Notes under the pieces: model-generated | Told to the model about the DNA's origin: nothing | Seen by the model: the letters and a program-made list of their open reading frames with translations, nothing else | The model's database searches: none | Source of the DNA: Globomyces pollinis-pini | Lineage: Eukaryota; Chytridiomycota; Chytridiomycetes; Rhizophydiales; Globomycetaceae | Reading direction: 5' to 3' | DNA length: 39,137 nt | NCBI GenBank assembly: GCA_025399215.1 | Contig: MU621254.1 | Span: 1-39,137, forward strand | Part shown: positions 1 through 9,939 of the stretch, piece by piece | Position numbering within the stretch: the first letter of the stretch is position 1 | Layout of the letters: each line of letters opens with the position of its first letter | Position numbers and translations under genes: made by a program

Positions 1-1647
1 AAGTTGATTCCCTTTTCATTTAGAATATTTCACCATGTACTTCTTCAATCAATTGAATATAATCATATTTCGATTGTGAAAATGCTATTAGCAGATTCAA
101 GAATTGATCCATGTGTCTATAATAATTATGGTATACACAATGCTGCTAGATATGGCCATGTAGAAATATTGGAAATGATGATAGCGGATTCAAGAGTTCG
201 TTTTTCAGCTAATGCCAACTATGCGATTCAAATTGCTGCTCAATATGGATATCTGCGAGTGGTAAAATTACTATTAGCAGATTCAAGACTTGATCCTTCA
301 GCTGGTGACAATTATGCTATATTTTACGCTGCTCAAAATGGACATCTGCGAGTGGTAAAATTGCTATTAGAAGATTCCAGAGTTGATCCTTCAGCTGGTG
401 ACAATTATGCTGTTTGTTATGCTGCTCAAAATGGACATGTGCGAGTGGTAGAATTGCTATTATCAGATTCCAGAGTTGATCCTTCAGCTAGTGACAATTA
501 TGCTATTCGTTATGCTGCTCAGAATGGACATGCACGAGTGGTAAAATTGCTATTATCGGATTCAAGAGTTGATCCTTCAGCTGATAACAATCACGCTATT
601 CGTTATGCTGCTCAAAATGGACATCTACAAGTGGTAGAGTTGCTATTAGCAGATTCCAGAGTTGATCCTTCAGCTGGTGACAATTACGCTATTCGTTATG
701 CTGCTCAAAAGGGACATCTACAAGTGGTAGAGTTGCTATTAGCGGATTCCAGAGTTGATCCTTCAGCTAGTAACAATGAAGCTATTCGCTATGTTGCTCA
801 GTATGGACATCCTCGAGTGGTAGAATTGCTATTAGCCGACTCAAGAGTTGATCCTTCAGCTGGTTACAATGATGCCCTACGTTATGCTGCTGAACGTGGC
901 ATGGATAAAATAGTGAAAATGCTATTGGCAGATTCCAGAGTGGATCCTTCCGCTGGTGGCAATTATGCTATACGACGTGCTGCTTTATATGGCTATCATG
1001 AAATAGTGAAACTGCTACTGGAAGATTCCAGAGTGGATCCTTCAGCTAACGGTAATCACGCTATTCAAAATGCTGCTCGATATGGCCATCAAAAAATAGT
1101 GGCTATCCTACTGGCAGATTCAAGAGTTGATCCCTCAGCTAATAGTAATAATGCTCTTCAATATGCTGCTAAATGTGGCCATCTGGGAATAGTGAAAATA
1201 CTATTGGAAGATTCCAGAGTGGATCCTTCAGCTAACGGTAATCAAGCTATTCAAAGTGCTGCTCGATATGGCCATCGAAAAATAGTGGCTATTCTACTAG
1301 CAGATTCAAGAGTTGATCCCTCAGCTAATAGTAATTATGCTATTCAATATGCTGCTGAATGTGGCCATCTGGGAATAGTGAAAATGCTACTTAAAGATTC
1401 TAGAGTTGATCCCTCATCTAACGACAACGACGCCCTTCGATCAGCTGCTGCAAATGGTCATCATGATGTTGTGAAAATTCTATTGGCAGACGGAAGAGTT
1501 GATCCGTCCAGTTGTAATTCTGAAGTTATTCGTAAGGCTTCTGAGAGAGGTTACACAAAAGTTATTGAATTACTTATGAAAGATTCAAGAATGGATGCAT
1601 CCACTTATGAGATTCATACCATTGGATGTGCTTCCCAAACGATTTAA
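1..1647 (+). CDS. Ankyrin-repeat protein, 5' end cut by the window edge
   Basis: The frame is open from base 1 (K-L-I-P-F-S) to a TAA at 1645-1647, so the start lies outside the window. The protein is about 16-17 ankyrin repeats of 33 residues with the consensus core LLADSRVDPSA and a second helix like AAQNGHLRVVKLLL. The first residues match the junction just before the repeats in the complete paralogue at 36706-37731, where an F-box-like region precedes them, so an F-box start outside the window is likely (inference). Adjacent repeats are nearly identical in DNA, for example between about 290 and 800, pointing to recent tandem duplication. Ankyrin repeats bind proteins; the partner cannot be told. 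No intron is seen. A poly(A)-like AATAAA follows at 1715-1720. Confidence 0.93.
   Translation, partial: KLIPFSFRIFHHVLLQSIEYNHISIVKMLLADSRIDPCVYNNYGIHNAARYGHVEILEMMIADSRVRFSANANYAIQIAAQYGYLRVVKLLLADSRLDPSAGDNYAIFYAAQNGHLRVVKLLLEDSRVDPSAGDNYAVCYAAQNGHVRVVELLLSDSRVDPSASDNYAIRYAAQNGHARVVKLLLSDSRVDPSADNNHAIRYAAQNGHLQVVELLLADSRVDPSAGDNYAIRYAAQKGHLQVVELLLADSRVDPSASNNEAIRYVAQYGHPRVVELLLADSRVDPSAGYNDALRYAAERGMDKIVKMLLADSRVDPSAGGNYAIRRAALYGYHEIVKLLLEDSRVDPSANGNHAIQNAARYGHQKIVAILLADSRVDPSANSNNALQYAAKCGHLGIVKILLEDSRVDPSANGNQAIQSAARYGHRKIVAILLADSRVDPSANSNYAIQYAAECGHLGIVKMLLKDSRVDPSSNDNDALRSAAANGHHDVVKILLADGRVDPSSCNSEVIRKASERGYTKVIELLMKDSRMDASTYEIHTIGCASQTI
240..1490 (+). repeat. 99-bp tandem repeats encoding ankyrin units
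   Basis: The DNA repeats with a 99-base period (33 codons). Each unit carries a segment close to gattccagagttgatccttc followed by a variable turn codon set and 'tatgctgctcaaaatgg'. Neighbouring units between about 290 and 800 differ at only a few bases, while later units are more diverged. Confidence 0.9.
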
Positions 1648-2450
1648 CCTCACCTTCAATCGAATGACACTTTCTGTGCACTTCCCAATCCTTCCAAATG
1701 AATTCTAATTATCAAATAAATATAGTTGTTGATGGATAGACAGGGTAGTTTAATTCTATTCATTCAATTCATTCTCTCGGCTGGGATCTTTCTTATACTC
1801 ATTATATTAAGATTCAAGGAACTGATGAAAATGTATTCCTTACCGAGTGCTAACAACGTGCTATTTTGAGACAGATCAGTATATTAAAATTTACCTTTTT
1901 ATGAACTATTTGAAGACTTTTTGGATTAAACAGTGGAATAATGCTATTCAACCACAGCTAGATATAAGCCTTTTAGAATCCCTAAGCAAGATACTTGAAT
2001 ATTTCGTGTTTCATAGAGTAAACATAAAAATGTTCTTGTGTGCTGATAAAAGATGATGGTGTGAAAGTTTTAAGGACAAATGAAGTACTTGATCGTGTTG
2101 TAATTTTAACAACCAATGCTGAAAACAATTCCACCATATACTTGGTCTCTTTGTGTGATCCGTGTTGTCACATTGTCCAATAGTGATTGGGTCCCTGTTT
2201 CGATTTTTTATCCGTCATTCGTTTGAGTATCTGATCAATTCTGGTTTCATTTTGAATTCTTTTCATTGAGATTCATCTAGTTCTTGTTATTGGACATCAC
2301 CTCCTCTGAAGTCCAAAGTGTCTAATGTAACCAATGTTGTGACCATACTTGATCTCTTTGAACAAAATTGCAATAGTATGTCAAAGTGAAACATATGACA
2401 AATAAAATCACAAATTAGGAACCAAATGGTTTTAAGTTTTTAAAAAGAAA
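1648..2450. other. Gene-free interval after the ankyrin gene
   Basis: About 800 bases with no convincing gene. An AATAAA at 1715-1720 probably ends the upstream transcript. A short repeated phrase (acttggtctctttg near 2138 and acttgatctctttg near 2348) is the only structure I see. The 69-codon frame at 1847-2056 lacks an ATG start and any recognisable feature. Confidence 0.5.
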
Positions 2451-3500
2451 ATGATTAATTTTGTTGTTGCAGCAACGATAGGAGGAGGATGTTTCTTTGC
2501 TGGCATGAATGTATGTTTAATCCAAACAACGTTAAAAGAATATGGCATTCACCTGAATTTAGGGAATGATTCTCATAGACAAACGGTATTGTGTCTGGTG
2601 TTGTTACTCGGAACTGTTGCTTCTATTTTGGTCTATCCTTTAAATGAGGAAGGCACTCAGATAAACATCATTAACGTGTTGGCGATTATACTACTCACAA
2701 GTGTACAGTTTGGCTTGGTTATCATTAATCACAATACCATATTTAGATTCAGTGCGACTTACCCAAATAACAAATTTTTCAAATTCATTCTGAAAAACTA
2801 TGGATTCTTGTATATCATACCACTATTTACCATGATACCTATTTATTTGGCAGCTTACTATTCTATTCCATACAACAAGACGTTGAACAAGCATTTCTAT
2901 AACATTAATGTTTTTAAACCTATGAATATTGGATTGGTTTTAGGAACTGAATTCTTGGCAGTTATCACGGATTTAAGCTTATTGGTGAGAGTTGGGGATG
3001 TAACTGATAAAAGAAATTTGAGGAATCAAACTATTCAGTCAGATTCCAATGGATTCAAACGAAACTGGAAAAAAATACGTAAATATTCTAAAAGTGGATT
3101 GTGGGATGAATACTATGTGATTTGGGGATTGTTATTGTTAGATATAACAGTTAAAATTCTGATTGCATCTGGTATACGATTATTGTTTGATAGTGCTATT
3201 ACAATCACTACAATGATTATGCGTGCACGATTCAATCTACGATACACATCACTATTGAAATATATGTTGGAGAATCCGAAATTGAAAACAACAGTGGTAA
3301 CCAGAAATTTGCCTGCTAGAACCGAGACTGTAATGAAGGGAATGAATACATTAGCAACTGATACCGTGGGGTTCTCAAATGATCTCGATTCCTTTCTGTT
3401 GGACGAAAGTGTACAGTTTGGAATGAAGGCTTTTGATCCTTTAACAACGGAGTCTTTAGTCAAATCTTCGAACGGCTCCAAAGGCACATCTACATTTTGA
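2451..3500 (+). CDS. Multi-pass membrane protein of unknown function
   Basis: A single-exon frame of 349 residues from ATG to TGA. Strongly hydrophobic segments lie near residues 2-24, 44-63, 72-95, 115-137, 157-178 and 222-243, so it should have six or seven membrane spans. The middle loop (about 180-215) is basic and the last 70 residues are polar and Ser/Thr-rich, as for a cytosolic tail. The layout recalls the DUF7703-like protein at 32332-33099, but I cannot align the two confidently and do not assign a family. No transporter or GPCR motif was recognised. Confidence 0.75.
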   Translation: MINFVVAATIGGGCFFAGMNVCLIQTTLKEYGIHLNLGNDSHRQTVLCLVLLLGTVASILVYPLNEEGTQINIINVLAIILLTSVQFGLVIINHNTIFRFSATYPNNKFFKFILKNYGFLYIIPLFTMIPIYLAAYYSIPYNKTLNKHFYNINVFKPMNIGLVLGTEFLAVITDLSLLVRVGDVTDKRNLRNQTIQSDSNGFKRNWKKIRKYSKSGLWDEYYVIWGLLLLDITVKILIASGIRLLFDSAITITTMIMRARFNLRYTSLLKYMLENPKLKTTVVTRNLPARTETVMKGMNTLATDTVGFSNDLDSFLLDESVQFGMKAFDPLTTESLVKSSNGSKGTSTF

Positions 3501-4037
3501 CAAATGGTTCATATAATATATTAATAATTTAAACATATTTCTATTATTTTGATATTAAACTGGCAATACATTGACAATAATTACCAACTTGTAGTTTTGA
3601 ATCATTCGCTAATGATAGAACCAGATCTAAGATGGTTTACCATCTTCAACCTAGATCTCGATGCTTTTACTGACGTATATTGTTAAATATCGTATTGAAT
3701 TCACTTTTCAGTTGTAAGTATTCAACGAGTGGCTTGGGAGTTCCTTTCTTCTAGGTGGGGGGTTTCACGAAGCTTTTAAGGTAACACAACGTTTAGTGAG
3801 TGGAAAAGAATAGGAGAGAAGGGACTGTGACTAGTATGAATCTGAATTAATAATTTAAATGCAGTTGTGGAACGAGTTTGTAGTTACCGGGTCGAAGGCG
3901 TGGTGGTTCTGAAGCAATTCAAAGCACTTGTTTTGTAATGCTTTTTGGCTGCTTTGATACCAAAAAGCAGTGGATAAAAATGTTATATAAAAAGGCTTGT
4001 TGAATGACCAAAAGTAATTGAAATCCAAATCATTCCA
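3501..4037. other. Intergenic interval with promoter of the next gene
   Basis: No coding signal is seen. The right end holds a TATA-like element at 3984-3992 for the gene starting at 4038. Confidence 0.5.
3984..3992 (+). promoter_or_regulatory. TATA box of the 4038 gene
   Basis: TATATAAAA lies 46 bases before the ATG at 4038. Two other genes here (lipase and DUF7703 protein) have similar elements about 35-50 bases before their ATGs. Confidence 0.5.
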
Positions 4038-4673
4038 ATGGTTCTTTTTGCGAATATAATAGCAACTGTATGTCATTTCCAAACTACTGAACCTTCCTCA
4101 AACATTCAAAAGGATCGACTGTTCCTTGTAAATAATTTAAACGATGTAGACCATCCAACGTCCTTGGGAGTAGCTTATTGTGTCAAATCTCAGGAATACA
4201 ATATCACACAATTCGATATTATGATTGAACAGAAAACACTCATTGGGGTTTGTAGACTCAACAAATTGGTAAACCTGGATGATATCCATGTTTGGACAGT
4301 TACTGAATCGGAATCAATCAAAATTCCTTGTCATAGTAGTCCAAGAGTCAAAAGAGATTCATTGTCATCTCTATTTGAAGTTGAATTCAAAGTTGACTTA
4401 AATGAACTGGAAAATGAAGTTGAACTTTGTCTTAGCAATATCAATATTCAACTTGAATATTTTACTTTTCAATATCGTAAACCAAGAAGGAAGAGTAAGG
4501 TTACAAGTCCAACACTTCCAATGATACCCATCCCAATTATTCCAGTAGTTGGGTTGTTGGACTGTGGATCTACAGGCTTGTATGATCTAGAGTACCAATA
4601 TGATCGGTACTGGAATACCAACTCTGGAAACTTTTTACCAACCAGTGCTAGTGCATTACTGTGCATGGAATAG
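4038..4673 (+). CDS. Probable secreted protein, function unknown
   Basis: A single-exon frame of 211 residues. The first 15 residues (MVLFANIIATVCHFQ) are hydrophobic and could be a signal peptide, though without a basic n-region the case is weak. A dibasic site in RVKRDS, in the middle of the protein, could be cut by a Kex2-type protease. After it comes a basic stretch (RKPRRKSK) and a Pro/Ile-rich segment (PIPIIPVVGLL). Several cysteines are spread through the chain. I do not recognise a family. A good TATA box and clean ATG-to-stop frame support it as a real gene. Confidence 0.65.
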   Translation: MVLFANIIATVCHFQTTEPSSNIQKDRLFLVNNLNDVDHPTSLGVAYCVKSQEYNITQFDIMIEQKTLIGVCRLNKLVNLDDIHVWTVTESESIKIPCHSSPRVKRDSLSSLFEVEFKVDLNELENEVELCLSNINIQLEYFTFQYRKPRRKSKVTSPTLPMIPIPIIPVVGLLDCGSTGLYDLEYQYDRYWNTNSGNFLPTSASALLCME

Positions 4674-4893
4674 AATTAAAATATAATAATAAACAGATAT
4701 AGAATCCAAGTAATTCAAAGATCATTAAAATTGACACTGAACTTAGGATTTTAATTGACTTGGATCCTAATAGTACACTTCACGTAAGTCAGATCTTGCC
4801 ATTTCGGATCGTTCTACATCAATTTCAGACTCTCTGTGTTTGGGTAAGAAAAAATTGTGTTCATTTCATTTGATGATTTTTTTTACTTTTTGA

Positions 4894-6051
4894 ATGAAAA
4901 TGAATGACGTTCAACCTGAAGGTATGATCAGGAAACAACGAAGTCCTCAAACAGACGACCATAAATTCGTCCCAGTACCAAGTGCGATCAATACTTCAGG
5001 TATGATTTGAGGTTTTAATCGGTGTAGAAGCGATTTGTTCCCATTTGTACTCTAGTTATTTGACTGGGCAATATGCTGATTTGATTGTGCGTTTCCAGTT
5101 TAAACAAACTGGCCATAACTTTCAGTCTCCTGTGGATGGTATCTTGTACAAACTGCACAAAATTATTGCTATTAGATCACCCTTTTTGGCTGCTTTGCTG
5201 ATGGATCATGATGCATCTAATAACGAGTAAGTACCTTACCACATACTGTAGTGCTTGTTGATGGTGATCTATCAACTTGTTTGTATTGTCTTTCCTTCCA
5301 TATGATTTTATGTTTACTTAACCTTGTTAGTGGTTATCAACAAATTACTACATTGACCATCTCAACATCTGATGCTAACTTGACACCTGCTGGGTTGGGA
5401 GTTGCTTTTGGACATTTGTATGCTCCATATTACCATCATTTGCTTCAAGGTCAGCCTGAAGAATCTCAAGCAACCTTTTACTCTTCCGTCTTGGGTGCAA
5501 GTACATTACTTCAATTATCTGATTTATGTCAAATCGTCACTGGATATATTAAGCAATCGGTTTCCAGTGATTCCATTGTTCAATATGCCTTGATCTTTAA
5601 TGATAACTTGTATCAAAACAGCCAAGAATTAAAAGATTTTATGTTCACTTATCTCTGTAATGGAATCGTTACCGAAACAACTGAAAAGTATGGGCTATTG
5701 TGGGATAACGAAAATGGAAAGGCATATCAATTTTTAACCAATTTATTTGCTGAACTTCCATTTGAATGGTTAAAATCAATTATTGAATCCAAGCACTTTT
5801 TAGTTCCTAGAGAAGTCAATAGGTAAATTAACCTGGCTAAACGCATTAGATTCACATTTGCAAAGCATGTAGTTGAAATTCGTACTCGACAAAACCAACA
5901 AAACAATAATTTCTTGACAGAAGAGAATGTATTGTTTTCGTTTGCCGGAACCAATCAACAAGGAGTCACTCTTGTTCGTAAAACCAAATTAAATAAGTCT
6001 ATGGGATTGAATAACGATACTCAAAGACGTGTATGGAAAGCTAGCCAATAA
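4894..6051 (+). CDS. BTB/POZ-domain protein (4 exons)
   Basis: Model: exons 4894-4999, 5028-5226, 5331-5822 and 5850-6051, giving 332 residues in one frame. The introns are 28, 104 and 27 nt, all GT...TAG. The BTB domain is split by the introns: YLTGQYADLIVRF, then LHKIIAIRSPFLAALL, then LTPAGLGVAFGHLYAPYYHHLL, matching the family pattern of a D-x-x-V-x-F strand, an H-K-x-x-L helix and the later 'AFGHLY' helix. A BACK-like helical region follows. BTB proteins dimerise and many act as Cullin-3 adaptors; whether this one does is not shown. The 104-nt intron is chosen because earlier TAG acceptors would bring a stop into frame. The LRR gene converges on it, with stop codons about 120 bp apart. 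Confidence 0.85.
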
Positions 6052-6170
6052 TATTGTATTTTCTATAATAAATAAATAAGTACAATTAAGTAACTCTTAT
6101 CATTGCTATGTCCAGTACGAAAAATAAGTAGTAAATATGAATGTAGGTTTATGTAAATCAAACAACTAGA

Positions 6171-7167
6171 TCAACCACCGTTTAATTCTTTCTTTACCAA
6201 TTCATCCCAACCTGAATCTTTCATTGCCCAGAATAATTTCTTGACACCACCATTCTTTAAAACATTCTTTACACAATTCAACCAAGGATTACCACCTAAT
6301 GATAAAACCGAATACTCCTGATCCAAACGCGTTTGATCTATCATAAATATGAATGACACGTACTGATATATTTAGGTAGAATTTTGAACTTATTCCCTTG
6401 AATGTTTAATTTTGTTAATGAACTCATGTTAACGATTTCCTCTGGTAACGATTCCAATAGATTATTCCTTAATACCAACTAATTGTCAATAAAACTATCC
6501 ACGTACTGTATGTAATTCAATCAAATTCCCAAACTCTTTAGGTATACCTAATTATTTCAACATCAATAATACAATCAAATTACTTTTTAAATTGTTATCA
6601 GATAGATGTAACATTTTTAATTGAAATAGGAACCCAAAGTTTGGTGGGATTGATTGTAGTTTGTTACAACTTAAATCCAAGTATTCTAAATTGGGTATTC
6701 CACCAAAACCTAAATATTTATATGGTTTATGATGGTGGTATATACCTTGTGGTAATTCCTTTATTTGATTATGACTAATTTACTTAGTCATAGAATGGTA
6801 TTACCTTAACGTTAATCGTGCAAGTCCGTTCATTTTATTGAATCCGGTGGGTAAATCTACAATTTTGTTGCAATAGAATGATACTTCAATCAATGAATTT
6901 AATTTGATAAAATCCGCAGGTATTTCAGTGATTTTGTTATTTGATAGACTGATTCTTGTTAATTCCATTGATACTATTATTGAGATTTAGAGTTTCTAAT
7001 ACCTAGTTTGAATGGAGATGATGATATTACCTTTGTTTTTAATTAAGGGTTTCATGAGGTTGCTTACATATCTCTTCGGGTATCTGCTTGATATTTAAAT
7101 CGTCAAGACTTAATTGTTTAAGTTTCTTTTGTTTAGCTTCTTCAATTATCGTCGATGGGTTTGTCAT
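6171..7167 (-). CDS. Leucine-rich-repeat protein (7 exons, tiny introns)
   Basis: Exons on the minus strand: 7167-7068, 6973-6805, 6774-6746, 6709-6584, 6547-6507, 6478-6364, 6337-6171. Joined they give 747 coding bases, 248 residues. The introns are 94, 30, 36, 36, 28 and 26 nt. The protein has about seven 22-23-residue LRRs, for example LTRISLSNNKITEIPADF, LARLTLSHNQIKELPQGF, LEYLDLSCNKLQSIPPNF and LTKLNIQGNKFKILPKYI, then a C-terminal cap with GGNPWLNCVKNV. This is the typical 'L-x-x-L-x-L-x-x-N-x-L-x-x-I-P' type found in small SDS22/Ras-suppressor-like proteins. Two exons are only 29 and 41 nt. Each splice was placed because it restores the exact repeat spacing. Function is unknown beyond protein binding. 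Confidence 0.85.
6974..7067 (-). other. Composite 94-nt intron made of three GT...AG units
   Basis: The first intron of the LRR gene divides exactly into 7067-7031 (37 nt), 7030-7003 (28 nt) and 7002-6974 (29 nt). Each begins with GTA and ends with AG, and the joints read AG|GT. The single long intron keeps the first LRR at 22 residues. Confidence 0.55.
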
Positions 7168-7729
7168 TACGCGAAAGCAATATTTTTTCCACTATTAAAA
7201 TAATGTTACTCAAAACACTCTTTTGTACAAATTCTTCAGTATGATGCACATATGTAAATCTAGGACTGTATATGCTGAAACTATAAGTGTTTGATAAATA
7301 CTTGTGGTGGGTTGGAATGAAACCAAAGCTGGTGGAGTCAAGTGTCAGTTTACTTCTAGTTAAAGTGTTTAATAGAACATTAATAATGTAAATCTAAATT
7401 CCAACTCTGGGTGTATTCTGTTAAATTATTCTTATGGGTAACACAGATCTCTTTGCAATAATCATGAGAAAGCCTGGTACCTCCACCCTAACGTTTGCAA
7501 CAGTTTCTTAAGTTTCAAATAATCTTTACTAGACCAAAATCGCGTCTTTCATATCCATCGCGATCCATCAATGAATTGCGGAGTATTCGGACCCCAGACG
7601 GACATTTAATTTAACAATTGTCCATAACCAGAAACAAGTCACTTGGTTTCACTGACCAAATTTGAAACAAAAGTCAAGTGGCTCTCCCTTTTAAGGCTTA
7701 CGGAATTCAATTGATTTTTGTTTCTGAAA
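7168..7729. other. Shared upstream region of two divergent genes
   Basis: About 560 bases between the divergent LRR gene and the SH3/CBM48 gene. No coding potential is seen, and it must hold both promoters. No clear TATA box was found. Confidence 0.45.
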
Positions 7730-9702
7730 ATGATGGAAGACCATGAAGATTATAACGATTGGTTGAAGACAGCAAAGGAAATAGAGGAACGATTGGTGAC
7801 ATTGGATTCGATTCTGGATGATGAAATTTCAAATCCAAGGTCAGCATTAAGTCATTATTCGCCTGATTTACTTTACAATAAACCACTCATCAATAAGTTG
7901 TCAAACAGCTCATTGAAGATTAAATTGCCGACTCCAGTAGCGTCTCCTGGCCCTTCGTCAGGTACGCAATTGGACTCTGTTGATATATTAGACTCTGGGG
8001 ACGATGAATTCTTGGAACCTGGTGTCTACGTTGCCATTGCTGCTTATACCCCTGACCTCGAACTAACAGAGGAGTTGCCGGAACAACCAATGGAAGTCCA
8101 ACTTGGTCAGGTTATTAAAGTAACTTCGGTATTTGCAAACAACTGGTGTGTTGGGTATGTTGATTTATTACTAAAATACAGTGAAAATCAAACCACAAAA
8201 ACTATTGGATCTCTTCCACTCGATGTTTTGGTGAAACTGTCAAATGAGTTTGTGCTTGAATTGGCAAACAATGAGACTCCTGTTGAGGAACTTCATTCTC
8301 CAATTATATACTCACCTACAGATGATCAAATAATCTCGATGAAAGATTTGTCATCCTTGTCATTAGATTATCAAACTCATTGCTTAGAAATGGATGTCAA
8401 CCAAGCTCCATCAATCTATTTTGTTTGGGTAAGTGGATTTATTCAATTTTAATGTGATAGCGATATGGTGGTGCTAGAGTGTCTGTCTGGGGTAACTTTA
8501 ATAACTGGAGTAGACCCATTCCTTTATTCTTCGATGGTGCAACAGATTTATTTGTGGCCTTCACTGAAGGTGAAGATGTGGCTCATGGCGATGTGTGTGA
8601 CTTTAAGTTTGTAGTTGATGATGAATGGAGATACGATCCCACTATGAATGTTATTGAGGATCCAGAAGATAATTCAAAGTATAACACTTTGGTTGTTTGT
8701 TCTTACTTTTGCGTTGGCAAATACTGGGAAGCAACTGTCGAGAATGTTCGATATCGAATTCCTGCTCGGCTCATCAAGACTGATACTCAAAGTCAGAATT
8801 GGTCTTATGCCATCGCCTCTTCAATCAGTGACGCTCGAATTCAAGATGCTATCGAATACTTGGAATCATTGGTTGTTTTGAATCAAGTTAGAGATAGTAC
8901 CACTAGGTTTTCTCAAGATTTTTTGGCACCAAAAGATGTCAAGTTTGATTCAGGAATTGACCTATACGGAGATGAAAAACATGCTGCCCGTATTGAATAC
9001 CATCAAGATCTTGAAAGTGTTGTTGAAGTGGTTGAAGTTGAAGATGCACTTCACCAAGACCCTACTGAAGAATTTGTAATGGTCAATGCTATGTCCTTTG
9101 AAAATATAAGTATTCCTGCAGTAGAGATTACAGGATCTTACTACAAGACAGAAGTAGAACCTACTTCTCCTGTCAGCATTACCAAACTGGAATCTTTGAC
9201 TCCAGAAGAATTTGTTGCTGATATAGCTAAATTATATATCTCATCATCTGAACTTGAAGCAGCCATTGAAAACACTGATTATTTGATTGAAGAAAAACCA
9301 AAGTCTGTCATTGAACCAGATTATTTACATGAATTAATATTACGTCAAACACACACACCATTTAGAAGATCACCATTAGCTCTTGCACCGCCACTCAGTT
9401 GGGAAACAGTGTCGAAGCGACCATCTTCCATGTCCAGTGTCTCATCCGTTTATTCGGAATGTTCAGATTGGCAAGACATTCCATTGGTGATTGAAGAACA
9501 AGCCATGTATCGAAATGAGGGTGGTCTATTCTCTAGAAGACTAGATATCTACGGCAATTTGTTGGTCGCAGTTATATTAGCTATTCACTCAAAGTTGATT
9601 TATTCTATCTTTTGGTATTCATTTGCTACCTTACGATTTTTCCATGCTATCTGGACACTTGCTGGTATCATTTACTTGTTTAGCGCGTTAATTCTACCTT
9701 AA
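7730..9702 (+). CDS. SH3 + glycogen-binding (CBM48) protein with C-terminal membrane anchor
   Basis: Exons 7730-8428 and 8461-9702 (32-nt intron) give 646 residues from the ATG at 7730. An N-terminal acidic helical segment is followed by an SH3 domain at about residues 98-170 (YVAIAAYTP...LQLGQ-type loop, NNWCVGYV, IGSLPLDVLV). Next is an AMPK-beta-type CBM48 at about 226-320, created across the splice: FVWRYGGARVSVWGNFNNWS, then FKFVVDDEWRYDP. This matches the glycogen-binding domain, including the NNWS loop and the Trp before YDP. A long acidic, Ser/Pro-rich linker leads to two hydrophobic segments in the last 50 residues. The family background says CBM48 binds glycogen-like glucans. I infer a membrane-tethered glycogen scaffold, similar in layout to animal STBD1 but with a different carbohydrate module. 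Confidence 0.85.
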
Positions 9703-9939
9703 ACTACATTTAACTTTATAATACTAAGAGATAGACTAATATTCAATATATTTTTTGAACAATTAATTATTTTTTTGGTGCATAATTGGTGGAGTTCTGA
9801 ATTTAAAACTGTCAATGCCAGAAGTGGGCAAAATATGCCCCATTTTAACACAGTTTCACTCTTGCAATAACATCTTTAGTAAATTACAAGTACATTTCAA
9901 GTCAACTGAAAGAATAATAAAGAAAAAGTAACTATATTT

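Noticed and set aside
1847..2056. 69-codon plus-strand frame
   Set aside because: It starts with GTG rather than ATG, has no homology-like features and lies in AT-rich intergenic sequence.
3113..3487. 124-codon minus-strand frame
   Set aside because: It is an antisense shadow of the membrane-protein gene 2451-3500.
6974..7002. LETLNLNN-like LRR exon inside the LRR gene's first intron
   Set aside because: It cannot be joined in frame on both sides, and including it breaks the 22-23-residue repeat spacing.
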